Of a stretch of DNA of 32,606 bases, positions 23,849 through 30,901 are shown one piece after another. Position numbers and translations under genes: made by a program. Position 1 is the first letter of the stretch; every line of letters starts with the position of its first letter. The stretch lies in the IMG/VR virus record IMGVR_UViG_3300023179_000323, positions 1 to 32,606 of that record; one strand, 5' to 3'. The notes under the pieces are model-generated. The model was not told where the DNA came from. It did no database searches and saw only the letters and a program-made list of their open reading frames with translations. This DNA is from a virus.

Positions 23849-24292
23849 ATGCCCGCGCGATGCGCTTTTGTTATTGACGGCGACGCTGATGGAAACAGGT
23901 GTTGGGTGCGCTGCGAAGTATGCGGCGCACGGTTTAGGGTTAATCGGGCTTCCGTACCGACGCTTAATGGACACTGTTCTGGCCGCAGTCGTGGCGAGCC
24001 GCAGGCGACACATCCAAACGTCGGGCAGTTGATCGCCCGCGGCCCCGGAACCGAGCTATCCAAGCTCTTGAAACGTTTCGGCATCGAGCCGACGCCGACG
24101 TGCCCGTGCCGCGACAAGGCCGCGCAGATGGACGCCTGGGGGCCAGACGAGTGCGAGCGGCCAGAGCGGATCGACGAGGTCGTCGCCGTGATGCGAGCCG
24201 AGGCCCAGGCCCGCGGCCTGCCGTTCCTCGACGTCGTGGGGCGGATGCTTGTCAAAAAAGCCATAAAAAACGCCAGAAAATCGCAGTCGTAG
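23849..24292 (+). CDS. Small protein with zinc-knuckle-like N-terminus and conserved helical C-terminus
   Basis: The 147-residue protein begins with a short Cys pair module, CWVRCEVCGARFRVNR at 18-33 and C43, like a zinc knuckle. The C-terminal half reads GTELSKLLKRFGIEPTPTCPCRDKAAQMDAWGPDECE and then helices to a Lys/Arg-rich end. I recall similar stretches in uncharacterised phage proteins but no function. C84, C86 and C97 could be part of a second metal site. A GAGGGAGTAGGG ribosome binding region (23834-23845) lies just upstream. It may be a DNA- or virion-associated protein. Confidence 0.6.
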   Translation: MPARCAFVIDGDADGNRCWVRCEVCGARFRVNRASVPTLNGHCSGRSRGEPQATHPNVGQLIARGPGTELSKLLKRFGIEPTPTCPCRDKAAQMDAWGPDECERPERIDEVVAVMRAEAQARGLPFLDVVGRMLVKKAIKNARKSQS

Positions 24293-24309
24293 TGTCGCCT
24301 GCGGCCGGC

Positions 24310-24377
24310 GGATATCTGCGAAAATGGGGGTATGCAATCTGGTCTTGCACGCTCGTAGGCTACGAGGTGAGATATCC
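24310..24377 (+). promoter_or_regulatory. Nested inverted repeats upstream of 24380
   Basis: An outer pair GGATATCT (24310-24317) and AGATATCC (24370-24377) encloses an inner palindrome CTCGTAG-G-CTACGAG (24352-24366). The ribosome binding region GAGGTGAG (24364-24371) for the ATG at 24380 is shared between the arms. It may be an operator or an mRNA structure that controls translation of the accessory genes downstream. The symmetry is seen; the function is inferred. Confidence 0.45.
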
Positions 24378-24379
24378 CC

Positions 24380-24592
24380 ATGCCCGACAAGCCCGACTTC
24401 ATTACCCCGGCGGACGACGATGACGATTGCGACCACCCGTTCGGCATCCCCGACGACGACGGCTGGATGTCGGTCAAGCGACAGCCCGGACCTGGCGAGC
24501 CTGATCCTGGCGACGGCGACCGAAAGCGCAGCCCAAAGGTTAACAGGGTGGCGAGCAAAACTAAGCGACGAGCATCGCGCCGTCCTCGATGA
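24380..24592 (+). CDS. Small acidic protein; reading frame probably lost after about residue 35
   Basis: The ATG at 24380 has a good GAGGTGAG ribosome binding site. The first 35 residues are acidic and natural-looking (PADDDDDCDHPFGIPDDDGW) with strongly G/C third codon positions. After about 24485 the frame turns into a Pro/Gly then Arg/Lys-rich stretch with poor third-position bias, which looks out of frame. The good coding signal continues one frame over, to 24734. Either this is a short true gene overlapping the next one or the two are one gene with a +1 shift near CAG CCC GGA (24482-24490). Confidence 0.45.
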   Translation: MPDKPDFITPADDDDDCDHPFGIPDDDGWMSVKRQPGPGEPDPGDGDRKRSPKVNRVASKTKRRASRRPR

Positions 24593-24734
24593 CGTCAAGC
24601 GACGCTGGGCCGCCACCAAGTCGTCAACCGGCATCACGGCTGCTCATCTCGCCAGGACGATCTACGAGCAGATGTCAGACTGCAAGCTCCCGAAGCCAAA
24701 GCATCTCGCGGCATGGCTGACCAGCAATCAGTGA
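24420..24734 (+). CDS. Small helical phage protein; start uncertain, possibly fused to the 24380 reading frame
   Basis: From about 24489 this frame codes DLASLILATATESAAQRL, then WRAKLSDEHRAVLDDVKRRW and ITAAHLARTIYEQM, ending LPKPKHLAAWL. This is like short phage proteins with a helix-turn-helix-type end, perhaps DNA-binding. Start codons in this frame (24420, or 24324 upstream) would add a Thr/Ser/Arg-rich segment that looks non-coding. A +1 shift from the frame starting at 24380 would give a natural protein of about 117 residues (24380-24734). A sequencing indel, a mutation or programmed shift are all possible. The end overlaps the phosphoesterase by 22 bases. Confidence 0.5.
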   Translation: MTIATTRSASPTTTAGCRSSDSPDLASLILATATESAAQRLTGWRAKLSDEHRAVLDDVKRRWAATKSSTGITAAHLARTIYEQMSDCKLPKPKHLAAWLTSNQ

Positions 24735-25900
24735 GCATCCTGTCCGCGGCAGCGGCCAGCGTGACGCCGAAGCCCGCTGCGGACGCCGAGCAGGTGACGC
24801 AGCGGCGTGACGGCGACACGCTCGAGGCCAGGAGCACGTCGAAGCGGATCAAGACGGTCGAAGACCTCCTCGAGCACATCGAGGCCGACCTCTCCAAGTA
24901 CGAAGTCAGCGCCTCGGAGGCGACCAAGTGGGAGGTCGCCACGGCCGGCGACGACGGCGAGCCGACGGTCACCGAGCTTCACCGAGTCTGGGTGCGACTC
25001 AAACCCAGGGGCGGGCCGGGAATCAAGGAATGTGTCGAGGCCATGCTGGCGGCCGCGTCGCTGCCGCGGGCGAAACAGAAGCCGCACAAAAGATCGAAGC
25101 GAAGCGATCTGTGGCAGGTGCTGGTCGTTTCCGACTGTCACCTGGGCAAGTACTGCTGGGCCAAAAGCACCGGGGACAAGGACTTCGATCTGGCGATTGC
25201 CGAAGACCTGATCTCCAGCGCCGCCGGCGAGCTCCTTGACGTCGGCGATTCGATGAAGCCGGCGAAACGCACGATCCTGTTTCTCGGCGACCTCTTCAAC
25301 TCCGACGGCCCCGCCGGCATGACCACCAGCGGCACGCCGCAGGACAACGACGGCCGCCTCCAAAAGATGATCAAGGTCGGCTGCGACACGCTCTTAGGAA
25401 TCGTCGAGCGGTCGGCTGCGACCGTCCAGACCGACGCGGTCGTCGTCAACGGCAATCACGACGAGACGCTGACATGGTTGTTTCAGCGAATCCTGATCGA
25501 GCGGTTCCGAAACGATGAGCGGGTGCATATCTCCGACAAGTACACCTCTCGCCAGTACTGCGCATACGGGTCGAACCTGATCGGCGCGGCCCACGGCAAC
25601 AAAGCGAAGAAGCGGCTGCCGCAGATCATGGCGATCGAGGCCGCCGCAGACTGGTCTCGCTGCTGGTATCGCGAGTACCACACCGGCCACTACCACTCGC
25701 AGGCCGCCGAGTGGCAGCGGCCGATCGAGACGCTCGACGGAGTCATCGTCAGGACGGCGCCTTCGATCAGCCCTGCCGATCAGTGGCACGCCACGAGCGG
25801 CTACATCGGCGCGAGGCAGGCAATGGAGACGTTTTTTTATCTACCGGAGGGCGGCTTGCAATCAATGTACGTCGCCGGCCCCGTCAGGAGCCCATCGTGA
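24713..25900 (+). CDS. Calcineurin-like metallophosphoesterase with N-terminal phage domain
   Basis: The 395-residue protein has the full metal-site series of the metallophosphoesterase fold: D141/H143 (SDCHLGK), G192-D193 (LFLGDLFN), GNHD at 247-250, AHG at 293-295 and GHYH at 325-328. The N-terminal part (about 45-98), TVEDLLEHIEADLSKYEVS followed by KWEVATAG and ELHRVWVRLKP, is a segment I have seen ahead of such enzymes in phages. Relatives include SbcD/Mre11-type nucleases and other phosphatases; a DNA-end nuclease role is plausible, not proven. It starts inside the preceding frame and ends in a GTGA overlap with the deaminase, so the three enzymes form one unit. Confidence 0.85.
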   Translation: MADQQSVSILSAAAASVTPKPAADAEQVTQRRDGDTLEARSTSKRIKTVEDLLEHIEADLSKYEVSASEATKWEVATAGDDGEPTVTELHRVWVRLKPRGGPGIKECVEAMLAAASLPRAKQKPHKRSKRSDLWQVLVVSDCHLGKYCWAKSTGDKDFDLAIAEDLISSAAGELLDVGDSMKPAKRTILFLGDLFNSDGPAGMTTSGTPQDNDGRLQKMIKVGCDTLLGIVERSAATVQTDAVVVNGNHDETLTWLFQRILIERFRNDERVHISDKYTSRQYCAYGSNLIGAAHGNKAKKRLPQIMAIEAAADWSRCWYREYHTGHYHSQAAEWQRPIETLDGVIVRTAPSISPADQWHATSGYIGARQAMETFFYLPEGGLQSMYVAGPVRSPS

Positions 25901-26379
25901 GCGACGTAGAGCGGCTGAGAGAGGCGTGCCGGTATGCGGTGGAGCGGTCTGACGACCCGCGCACGCAGGTGGGGGCGGTGCTGGTCAGCGCTTCAGGGCG
26001 GTCGCTGTACGCCGCCAACCGGCTGCCTGCGGGGCTCGCCCGGCACGACCACAGGAAAGAGTCGCCGGCGAAGCACCTGTTCGTCGAGCACGCCGAGCGG
26101 GCGGTTCTCTATCGGGCGGCGGCCTGCGGGATTCCGACGGCCGGCGGACGTCTGTACGCCCCGTGGGCGGCCTGCCACGACTGCGCCAGGGCGATTATCG
26201 CCTGCGGCATCCGCGAGGTGGTCGGGCTGATCGTGCTGAGAAACGCCACGCCCGAGCGGTGGCGGGCCTCCATCTGGACGGCGGATCAGATGCTGACGGA
26301 GGCCGGCGTCGGCATCCGGTGGATCAATGAGCGCATCGGCGTGACGGTGCGGTTTGACGGGAGGGAGATCGAATGCTGA
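25897..26379 (+). CDS. dCMP deaminase-like cytidine deaminase
   Basis: This 160-residue enzyme has the zinc deaminase motifs: HAE at 65-67 (H65 zinc ligand, E67 proton shuttle) and C93-x2-C96 in PWAACHDCARAII. PRTQVGAVLV near 21-30 is the usual substrate-pocket start. It would convert dCMP to dUMP, feeding dTMP synthesis; another deoxynucleotide or modified base cannot be excluded. The start is a GTG overlapping the phosphoesterase stop. The longer frame upstream lies inside that gene and looks out of frame. It overlaps the kinase by seven bases, supporting a shared nucleotide pathway. Confidence 0.83.
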   Translation: MSDVERLREACRYAVERSDDPRTQVGAVLVSASGRSLYAANRLPAGLARHDHRKESPAKHLFVEHAERAVLYRAAACGIPTAGGRLYAPWAACHDCARAIIACGIREVVGLIVLRNATPERWRASIWTADQMLTEAGVGIRWINERIGVTVRFDGREIEC

Positions 26380-26903
26380 TCGGTTTGTGCGGGCCGGCGG
26401 GCTGCGGGAAAACGACGATCGCCGAGTGGCTGCGGGATCATCGCGGATTCAAGATCGTCTGCTTCGCAGACCCTCTGTACGACGCGATCTCTGTCATCAC
26501 CGGCATCCCGGTAGAGGGGCTGAAAGATCGAGCCAAGAAGGAGGCCGAGATTCCCGGCTTGGGCAGGTCTCCGCGGTTCCTCTTGCAAACCCTGGGAACC
26601 GACTGGGGCAGGGACATGGTCAATAGCGACATCTGGGTGCAGGCGGCTATGGCCCGCTCCGGCGACGACGAGGACGTCGTCATGGCGGATGTCAGGTTCG
26701 ACAACGAGGCTGCGGCCATTCAGGCCCGCGGCGGCCAGGTCTTCTATGTTGTCCGACCTGGATGGAGATGCCTGGAGCCAGACCAGGCGTCGCACTCGAG
26801 CGAGCGTGGCATCGACATCGCAAGAATCGCCGGATACATCGACAATTCAGGAACCGTCGATCAGGCGGCGGCAAATCTGCTGGAGACTATAATCCAGAGA
26901 TAG
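26373..26903 (+). CDS. Deoxynucleoside monophosphate kinase-like P-loop protein
   Basis: The 176-residue protein has a P-loop GPAGCGKT at 7-14, an acidic FADPLYDAI segment near 31-39, RFLLQTLGTDWGRDM near 68-82 and ADVRFDNEA near 105-113, the pattern of phage dNMP kinases related to T4 gp1. It would phosphorylate deoxynucleoside monophosphates to diphosphates with ATP. Overlap with the deaminase suggests dUMP/dTMP flow towards dTTP. The start ATG has no ideal ribosome binding site, so it may depend on coupling to the deaminase. Confidence 0.82.
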   Translation: MLIGLCGPAGCGKTTIAEWLRDHRGFKIVCFADPLYDAISVITGIPVEGLKDRAKKEAEIPGLGRSPRFLLQTLGTDWGRDMVNSDIWVQAAMARSGDDEDVVMADVRFDNEAAAIQARGGQVFYVVRPGWRCLEPDQASHSSERGIDIARIAGYIDNSGTVDQAAANLLETIIQR

Positions 26904-26942
26904 ACTACAGGTGCAGTGATTGCCCGCCCAGGGAGGGGCGCC

Positions 26943-27248
26943 ATGAGCGAAAAGACGCCCCTTACGGCCTGGGAGGCCGCTCTCCGGGCCGCTGAGCGGT
27001 TCGGTGTTCCCGTCGTGCTCTTGGGCGTGCTGATCTGGTTCCTGCGAGACGCGGCAGTGACACTCCACGGCACGGTTCTCGTGCCGATCGTAAAGTCGCA
27101 TACCGAGTTCCTTGACTCGACGCGGGAGACGCTCGAGGAGATGAGCCGCACGCAGCAGCAGCAGGCGTCGACCATGCAGGAGCTCGCCGCCGGCCAGAAC
27201 GAGATCAAGTCTGTGATCGTCCGCAGGGTCGGCCAGGAGTCGAAATAG
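26943..27248 (+). CDS. Small single-span membrane protein with coiled-coil tail (possible holin)
   Basis: The 101-residue protein has one hydrophobic helix, VPVVLLGVLIWFL at about 22-34, and then a Glu/Gln/Ser-rich helical part (ETLEEMSRTQQQQ) ending in charged residues. A strong GGGAGGGG (26931-26938) precedes the ATG at 26943 by four bases; a longer frame from 26916 is less likely. Size and topology fit a small holin-like or membrane accessory protein. No endolysin is next to it, which weakens a lysis role. It is the only clear small membrane protein in the window. Confidence 0.6.
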   Translation: MSEKTPLTAWEAALRAAERFGVPVVLLGVLIWFLRDAAVTLHGTVLVPIVKSHTEFLDSTRETLEEMSRTQQQQASTMQELAAGQNEIKSVIVRRVGQESK

Positions 27249-27250
27249 CC

Positions 27251-27616
27251 GTGCTTTTTACGCAGCTTCCAAGTGACTTGGGCTTGAGCTTCGTGACAGG
27301 CGATGAGCTTGCGATCACGCTGGATTTTGATCGCTCGCTGGTCGGATATTCAATCACCGCCCCGATCTATGTGACCAAGGTCTATGCCTCTCAGGGCGGC
27401 GGCCAAGGGTTCGTGACGACGGTCGGCGCAACGGCGACGAGCTTCGTTATCCAGAACACGGACCTGGCGGCAGGGCAGATCACGATCGGCCTGTCTGAGC
27501 AACAGACATCGTCGCTGTCGCCGGCGATCGCGTACCGCTGGTATATGCGCTGGGTCGATCCCGGCATGGTGACCCGCACCGTTCTCTCGGGCGACGTCAC
27601 GGTCGTCAGTCCATGA
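27251..27616 (+). CDS. Small beta structural protein paired with a fibre (copy 1)
   Basis: The 121-residue protein starts with a GTG two bases after the membrane protein stop. It has a LDFDRSLVGY strand, then AAGQITIGLS, and ends TRTVLSGDVTVVSP. A second version lies at 31433-31759 with LTGY, AAGQVNVALS and QRTALSGTVEVVA in the same order, so the two are paralogues. Such domains occur next to baseplate or fibre genes in phages (baseplate upper protein-like), and each here is followed in ATGA overlap by a fibre-like gene. It probably links a fibre to the tail tip; this is inference. Confidence 0.65.
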   Translation: MLFTQLPSDLGLSFVTGDELAITLDFDRSLVGYSITAPIYVTKVYASQGGGQGFVTTVGATATSFVIQNTDLAAGQITIGLSEQQTSSLSPAIAYRWYMRWVDPGMVTRTVLSGDVTVVSP

Positions 27617-28974
27617 GCGACATCAAAGTCACGATCGTCGCCGCCACCAATGTTTCGGCGGCCATCGTCAACAACGACGTCGTCAACGTGGAGCTCGGCG
27701 GCTCCACGGCCGTCAGCGTGACCAGCGGCCCGTGCTACGGCATTGGCGGGATGACGTCGCTGCTTGTGCAGGCCGGCGCGAACATCACCATCACGACCAC
27801 TGAGGGCGCCTTCACCGTCGCCGGCCGGAATATCCCCGTAACGTCGGTGCAGGGAAGAACAGGCGTGGTCGTGCTGACCCGCGCCGACCTGACGGCGGCC
27901 GCCGCCAGTCACACGCATCAGATTACCGACATCGCCGGCCTGACGGCCGCCGCGGCGTCAAGTGCGCCGGTTCAGTCTGTGCAGGGGAGAACGGGATCGG
28001 TCACGATCGTCGCGGTCGATCTGTCCGACTTCGCAACCGAGGCAGCGAAGTACGGGCCGGTGACTCAGGTTGCCGGCAGGACGGGCAGCGTCACTCTGGC
28101 TGTGGCTGACATATCCGACTTCGCCACACAAGCAGCGAAATACGGGCCGGTCTCAAGCGTCCAGGGAAAGACCGGCACTGTCGTGCTGACAAATGTCGAT
28201 CTGACCGCGGCAGCCGCGACGCACACTCATGCCTACGCCGCCGTCTCGCACACGCACGCTACCACCGATATCGTCGGGATAACGAGCATCGCATCGGCGG
28301 CAGCGCCGGTGCAGTCGGTGCAAGGGAGAACGGGTAACGTCACGATCGTGGCGACAGACCTGTCCGACTTCGCCACACAAGCAGCGAAATACGGGCCGGT
28401 CTCAAGCGTCCAAGGAAAGACCGGCACCGTCGTGCTGACGAATGTCGATCTGACCGCGGCGGCTGCGACGCACACTCATGCCTACGCCGCCGTCTCGCAC
28501 ACGCACACGACGGCCGACATCTCCGGCCCGCTGGTGACATCTGTCAACGGGCTGACCGGCGGACTGTCGATCGTCGCAGGCAGCAACGTCACCGTATCGA
28601 CGGCCGTTGGCAATGTGATCCTGGCGGCCGCGCAAGGCCCGCAGGGGCCGGCGGGATCATTCGGCGACCCGCAGACGATTCAACCAAAAACAACGTCGTA
28701 TACGCTGCGACTGACTGACGTCGGGACGCTGCTGACGTTCGCCGGCGGCACATCGGCGATAACTGTGACCGTGCCAAACGAAAGCTCGGTCGCTTGGGCA
28801 GCAGGAAGCCACATTGATGTCGCCAGGCTTGATTCGTCTCCGGTGACCTTCTATGGCTCCGGCGGTTCGTACATATACGCGACACCAGGCCCGTCGCTGA
28901 GGGACTTGGGCTCTGGCGCGTCACTTGTCTACCTGGGCAGCGACAAGTGGCTGATGGTCGGAGACCTCGCGTGA
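27613..28974 (+). CDS. Tail fibre with fibre repeats, HxH motifs and collagen-like segment
   Basis: The 453-residue protein is a probable trimeric tail fibre. About seven repeats of the form SVQG(R/K)TGxVxL...DL lie between residues 75 and 325; this is the phage fibre repeat type (SVNGKTG-like). Interspersed HTH motifs (SHTHQ, ATHTHAY, VSHTHAT, VSHTHTT) fit metal-binding HxH sites of phage fibres. A short collagen-like GPQGPAG near 343-349 precedes a C-terminal domain (about 350-453), TSYTLRLTDVGTLLTF and SGGSYIYATPG, as the likely receptor-binding head. Part of the repeat region is duplicated at the DNA level with a 249-base period. It begins in ATGA overlap with the small beta protein and ends in GTGA overlap with the next adhesin. 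Confidence 0.85.
   Translation: MSDIKVTIVAATNVSAAIVNNDVVNVELGGSTAVSVTSGPCYGIGGMTSLLVQAGANITITTTEGAFTVAGRNIPVTSVQGRTGVVVLTRADLTAAAASHTHQITDIAGLTAAAASSAPVQSVQGRTGSVTIVAVDLSDFATEAAKYGPVTQVAGRTGSVTLAVADISDFATQAAKYGPVSSVQGKTGTVVLTNVDLTAAAATHTHAYAAVSHTHATTDIVGITSIASAAAPVQSVQGRTGNVTIVATDLSDFATQAAKYGPVSSVQGKTGTVVLTNVDLTAAAATHTHAYAAVSHTHTTADISGPLVTSVNGLTGGLSIVAGSNVTVSTAVGNVILAAAQGPQGPAGSFGDPQTIQPKTTSYTLRLTDVGTLLTFAGGTSAITVTVPNESSVAWAAGSHIDVARLDSSPVTFYGSGGSYIYATPGPSLRDLGSGASLVYLGSDKWLMVGDLA
28114..28505 (+). repeat. Direct repeat within the tail fibre gene, 249-base period
   Basis: A stretch of about 143 bases starting TCCGACTTCGCCACACAAGC at 28114 recurs at 28363 with only a few silent changes (for example CCAGGG against CCAAGG). 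The period equals 83 codons. The unit encodes one fibre repeat with an ATHTHAY...VSHTH metal-motif element. It indicates recent expansion of the fibre. Confidence 0.85.
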
Positions 28975-30023
28975 AGGGTCACTTGGGGTTTCCCTGCCGA
29001 ATTTGCGCCGTCCCGAGTGCGCCGACAAACCTGCGTCAGGTGGGGGTTGGCACTCTCGGGAGTTCCCTTTTGGCGACGCTGGCCTGGGACGCGCCGAGCT
29101 TGATTGGCGGAGGCCCGATTCTTGGCTATCGCGTTGAGCTTGCGACGGATGCGAACGCGACTGCGTGGACAATAGCAACAGAAACCGAGCCAAACATTCG
29201 GCAGTTTACGTTGTCGTGGTGCGCTGGGCAGGGGCTCGTGCGAGTCTCCGCACGCAATCGCTGCGGCTGGGGCAACTCGGATCAGTTTAGCGACTGGGTA
29301 TTTTCCTCTGCTACCGCGGTTACGCTACTCACAAGCTCCACAACGCTGGTGCCGCCATGCTGGGCGACCAGCGTGAAATTCTGGTGCGTCGGCCGTGGCG
29401 GGACATGGCCCGCCGGCGGTTCGGCCGGAGGGCTTGCGTGGAAGACATGGACCCGGGAGCCGACCGATGCGTGGGGCGAATTCGTGTGCATCGTCCGCAA
29501 CGCACCGCAGGGCGATCAGAATGCGTTGTCCAGCGTCTCGCACGCCGGCACGACGGTCATCGGCTACGGCTCAAACGGACCCGACAGCGGCTACTACTCC
29601 GGCGGAGATGGCGGCGTGAACGGCACGAGCGGCGGAAACGCATTTCAAGCTGGACTGCCGTCGATCACATATCCATTTTCGGGGGCCGCTCAATACAGCG
29701 GAAACTACAACTTCGGCGGCGCAATCGGCGGCGCTGTTGGCACAGATGGCACGGGAGCCTCGATCTTTCAAGCTCCGATTTCGCCGTGCTACCGTCACTC
29801 GGCAGTGAATCGCAGCGGCCTCCTCGAGGCCGTCTCGCTCCTCGGGCTTCGCGCCACCGAAGAGTGCGTCGAGGAGGCGGCCTTCGGCTCGGGCGGCATC
29901 AACTTCACGATGTCAGTCTACGGCGGAACGCAGCGGGTGGACTTTTCCGCGGGCTACGGCGGCGGCGGTTTTGATTCAACAAACCCCGGCGGGCCGGGAT
30001 GCATTGTGGTGAAATACTCGTGA
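28971..30023 (+). CDS. FN3 domain plus glycine-rich tail fibre adhesin
   Basis: The 350-residue protein begins at a GTG overlapping the fibre stop. Residues 14-110 form a fibronectin type III domain: PSAPTNLRQVG, LATLAWDAPS, GYRVELATD, GLVRVSARNRCGWG. From about 118 the sequence becomes Gly/Ser/Asn-rich with VKFWCVGRGGTWPAGGSAGG, YYSGGDGGVNGTSGG and a closing GYGGGGFDSTNPGGPGCIVVKYS; this kind of polyglycine domain ends many phage adhesins and tail fibres. It probably contacts the host surface. The stop overlaps the glycosyltransferase start. FN3 domains in phage are common on virion surfaces and may bind carbohydrate. Confidence 0.8.
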   Translation: MKGHLGFPCRICAVPSAPTNLRQVGVGTLGSSLLATLAWDAPSLIGGGPILGYRVELATDANATAWTIATETEPNIRQFTLSWCAGQGLVRVSARNRCGWGNSDQFSDWVFSSATAVTLLTSSTTLVPPCWATSVKFWCVGRGGTWPAGGSAGGLAWKTWTREPTDAWGEFVCIVRNAPQGDQNALSSVSHAGTTVIGYGSNGPDSGYYSGGDGGVNGTSGGNAFQAGLPSITYPFSGAAQYSGNYNFGGAIGGAVGTDGTGASIFQAPISPCYRHSAVNRSGLLEAVSLLGLRATEECVEEAAFGSGGINFTMSVYGGTQRVDFSAGYGGGGFDSTNPGGPGCIVVKYS

Positions 30024-30901
30024 GCATCGCGGTCTGCCTCGCTTTCTACTCGCCCTGTGACTACGAGTTGCCGAAGCGGCATCTCGCGCGGACGCTTGAG
30101 TGGCTCGCAGGCGAGGGCGTAGAGGCGGTACTGGCTCAAGTCGTTCTGCCAGGGCAGGCACCGCAGCCGGTGCCGGCTGGCATCACGTCGCTCGTCTACG
30201 AGTCGGCGGATGTCATGTTCTACAAGGAGAATTTGTGGAACCAAGCGGCGAAGGCCGCGGTCGCAGACAAGCTACTGTTCCTTGACACAGACGTTGTCTT
30301 CAGCGCCGCCGACGTCATCAAGCAGACGGCGGCACTCCTTGACCGGGCCGATGTCTGCCAGTCGTTCGGCACGGCCGTCTGGCACGACCGCGACCGCAAG
30401 ATCGTCAACGCCCGCCGCAGCGCCGCATTCGCGATCTCTCGTGGCTACGAGCCAAATGGCAGGTACTACCATCCCGGCTTCTCGTGGGCGATGACTCGAC
30501 GAGCCTTTGAATTCATGGGCGGCTTTTACGACCGCCACATCCTCGGTGGCGGCGACCTCGGGATGGCATTCGCACTTGATCTGCGGTGGGTCGGCGTCGA
30601 CCTGCGGACCAGAAACCCGCTTGACGCTCATTTCGCGGCTTCGCCGAGCTACGGGATGTACCGGATGCGGGCGGCGAACCTCTGCCTGCGTGTCGGTTGC
30701 CTTGAGGACGTCGATGCCATTCACCGCTGGCATGGCGATTCCGATGACCGGCAGTATTGCTCCAGGGGCACTTTTCTGCCGCTGGAGCCGGGCCAGGAGT
30801 ACCCGCTCCGCTACCGCGAGGACGGCCTGCTTGAATGGACCGACTCGACTGCGTCCGAGGCCGTGCAGAAGTACTTCGCCAGCCGTCGCGAGGACGGCTG
30901 A
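30020..30901 (+). CDS. Glycosyltransferase of GT-A fold in the tail-fibre region
   Basis: The 293-residue enzyme starts with a GTG overlapping the adhesin stop (GTGA); an earlier in-frame start lies inside the adhesin. It shows SIAVCLAFYS as the first strand, the DxD motif D89-T-D91 in KLLFLDTDVVF, HPGFSWAMTRRAFEFMGGF at 151-169, GGGDLGMAF at 176-184 and HRWHG at 235-239. These match the nucleotide-sugar and acceptor parts of a GT-A (galactosyltransferase-like) enzyme. No membrane helix is seen. It may add sugar to tail fibres or change host surface glycans. It is joined by TGATG to the methyltransferase. Confidence 0.8.
   Translation: MSIAVCLAFYSPCDYELPKRHLARTLEWLAGEGVEAVLAQVVLPGQAPQPVPAGITSLVYESADVMFYKENLWNQAAKAAVADKLLFLDTDVVFSAADVIKQTAALLDRADVCQSFGTAVWHDRDRKIVNARRSAAFAISRGYEPNGRYYHPGFSWAMTRRAFEFMGGFYDRHILGGGDLGMAFALDLRWVGVDLRTRNPLDAHFAASPSYGMYRMRAANLCLRVGCLEDVDAIHRWHGDSDDRQYCSRGTFLPLEPGQEYPLRYREDGLLEWTDSTASEAVQKYFASRREDG

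Noticed and set aside
26887-26893. TATAAT-like box at the end of the dNMP kinase gene
   Set aside because: No matching -35 element at suitable distance; could be chance despite being uncommon in GC-rich DNA.
27613-28974. The word HTH in the fibre read as helix-turn-helix DNA binding
   Set aside because: These are literal His-Thr-His residues inside fibre repeats, not a DNA-binding fold.
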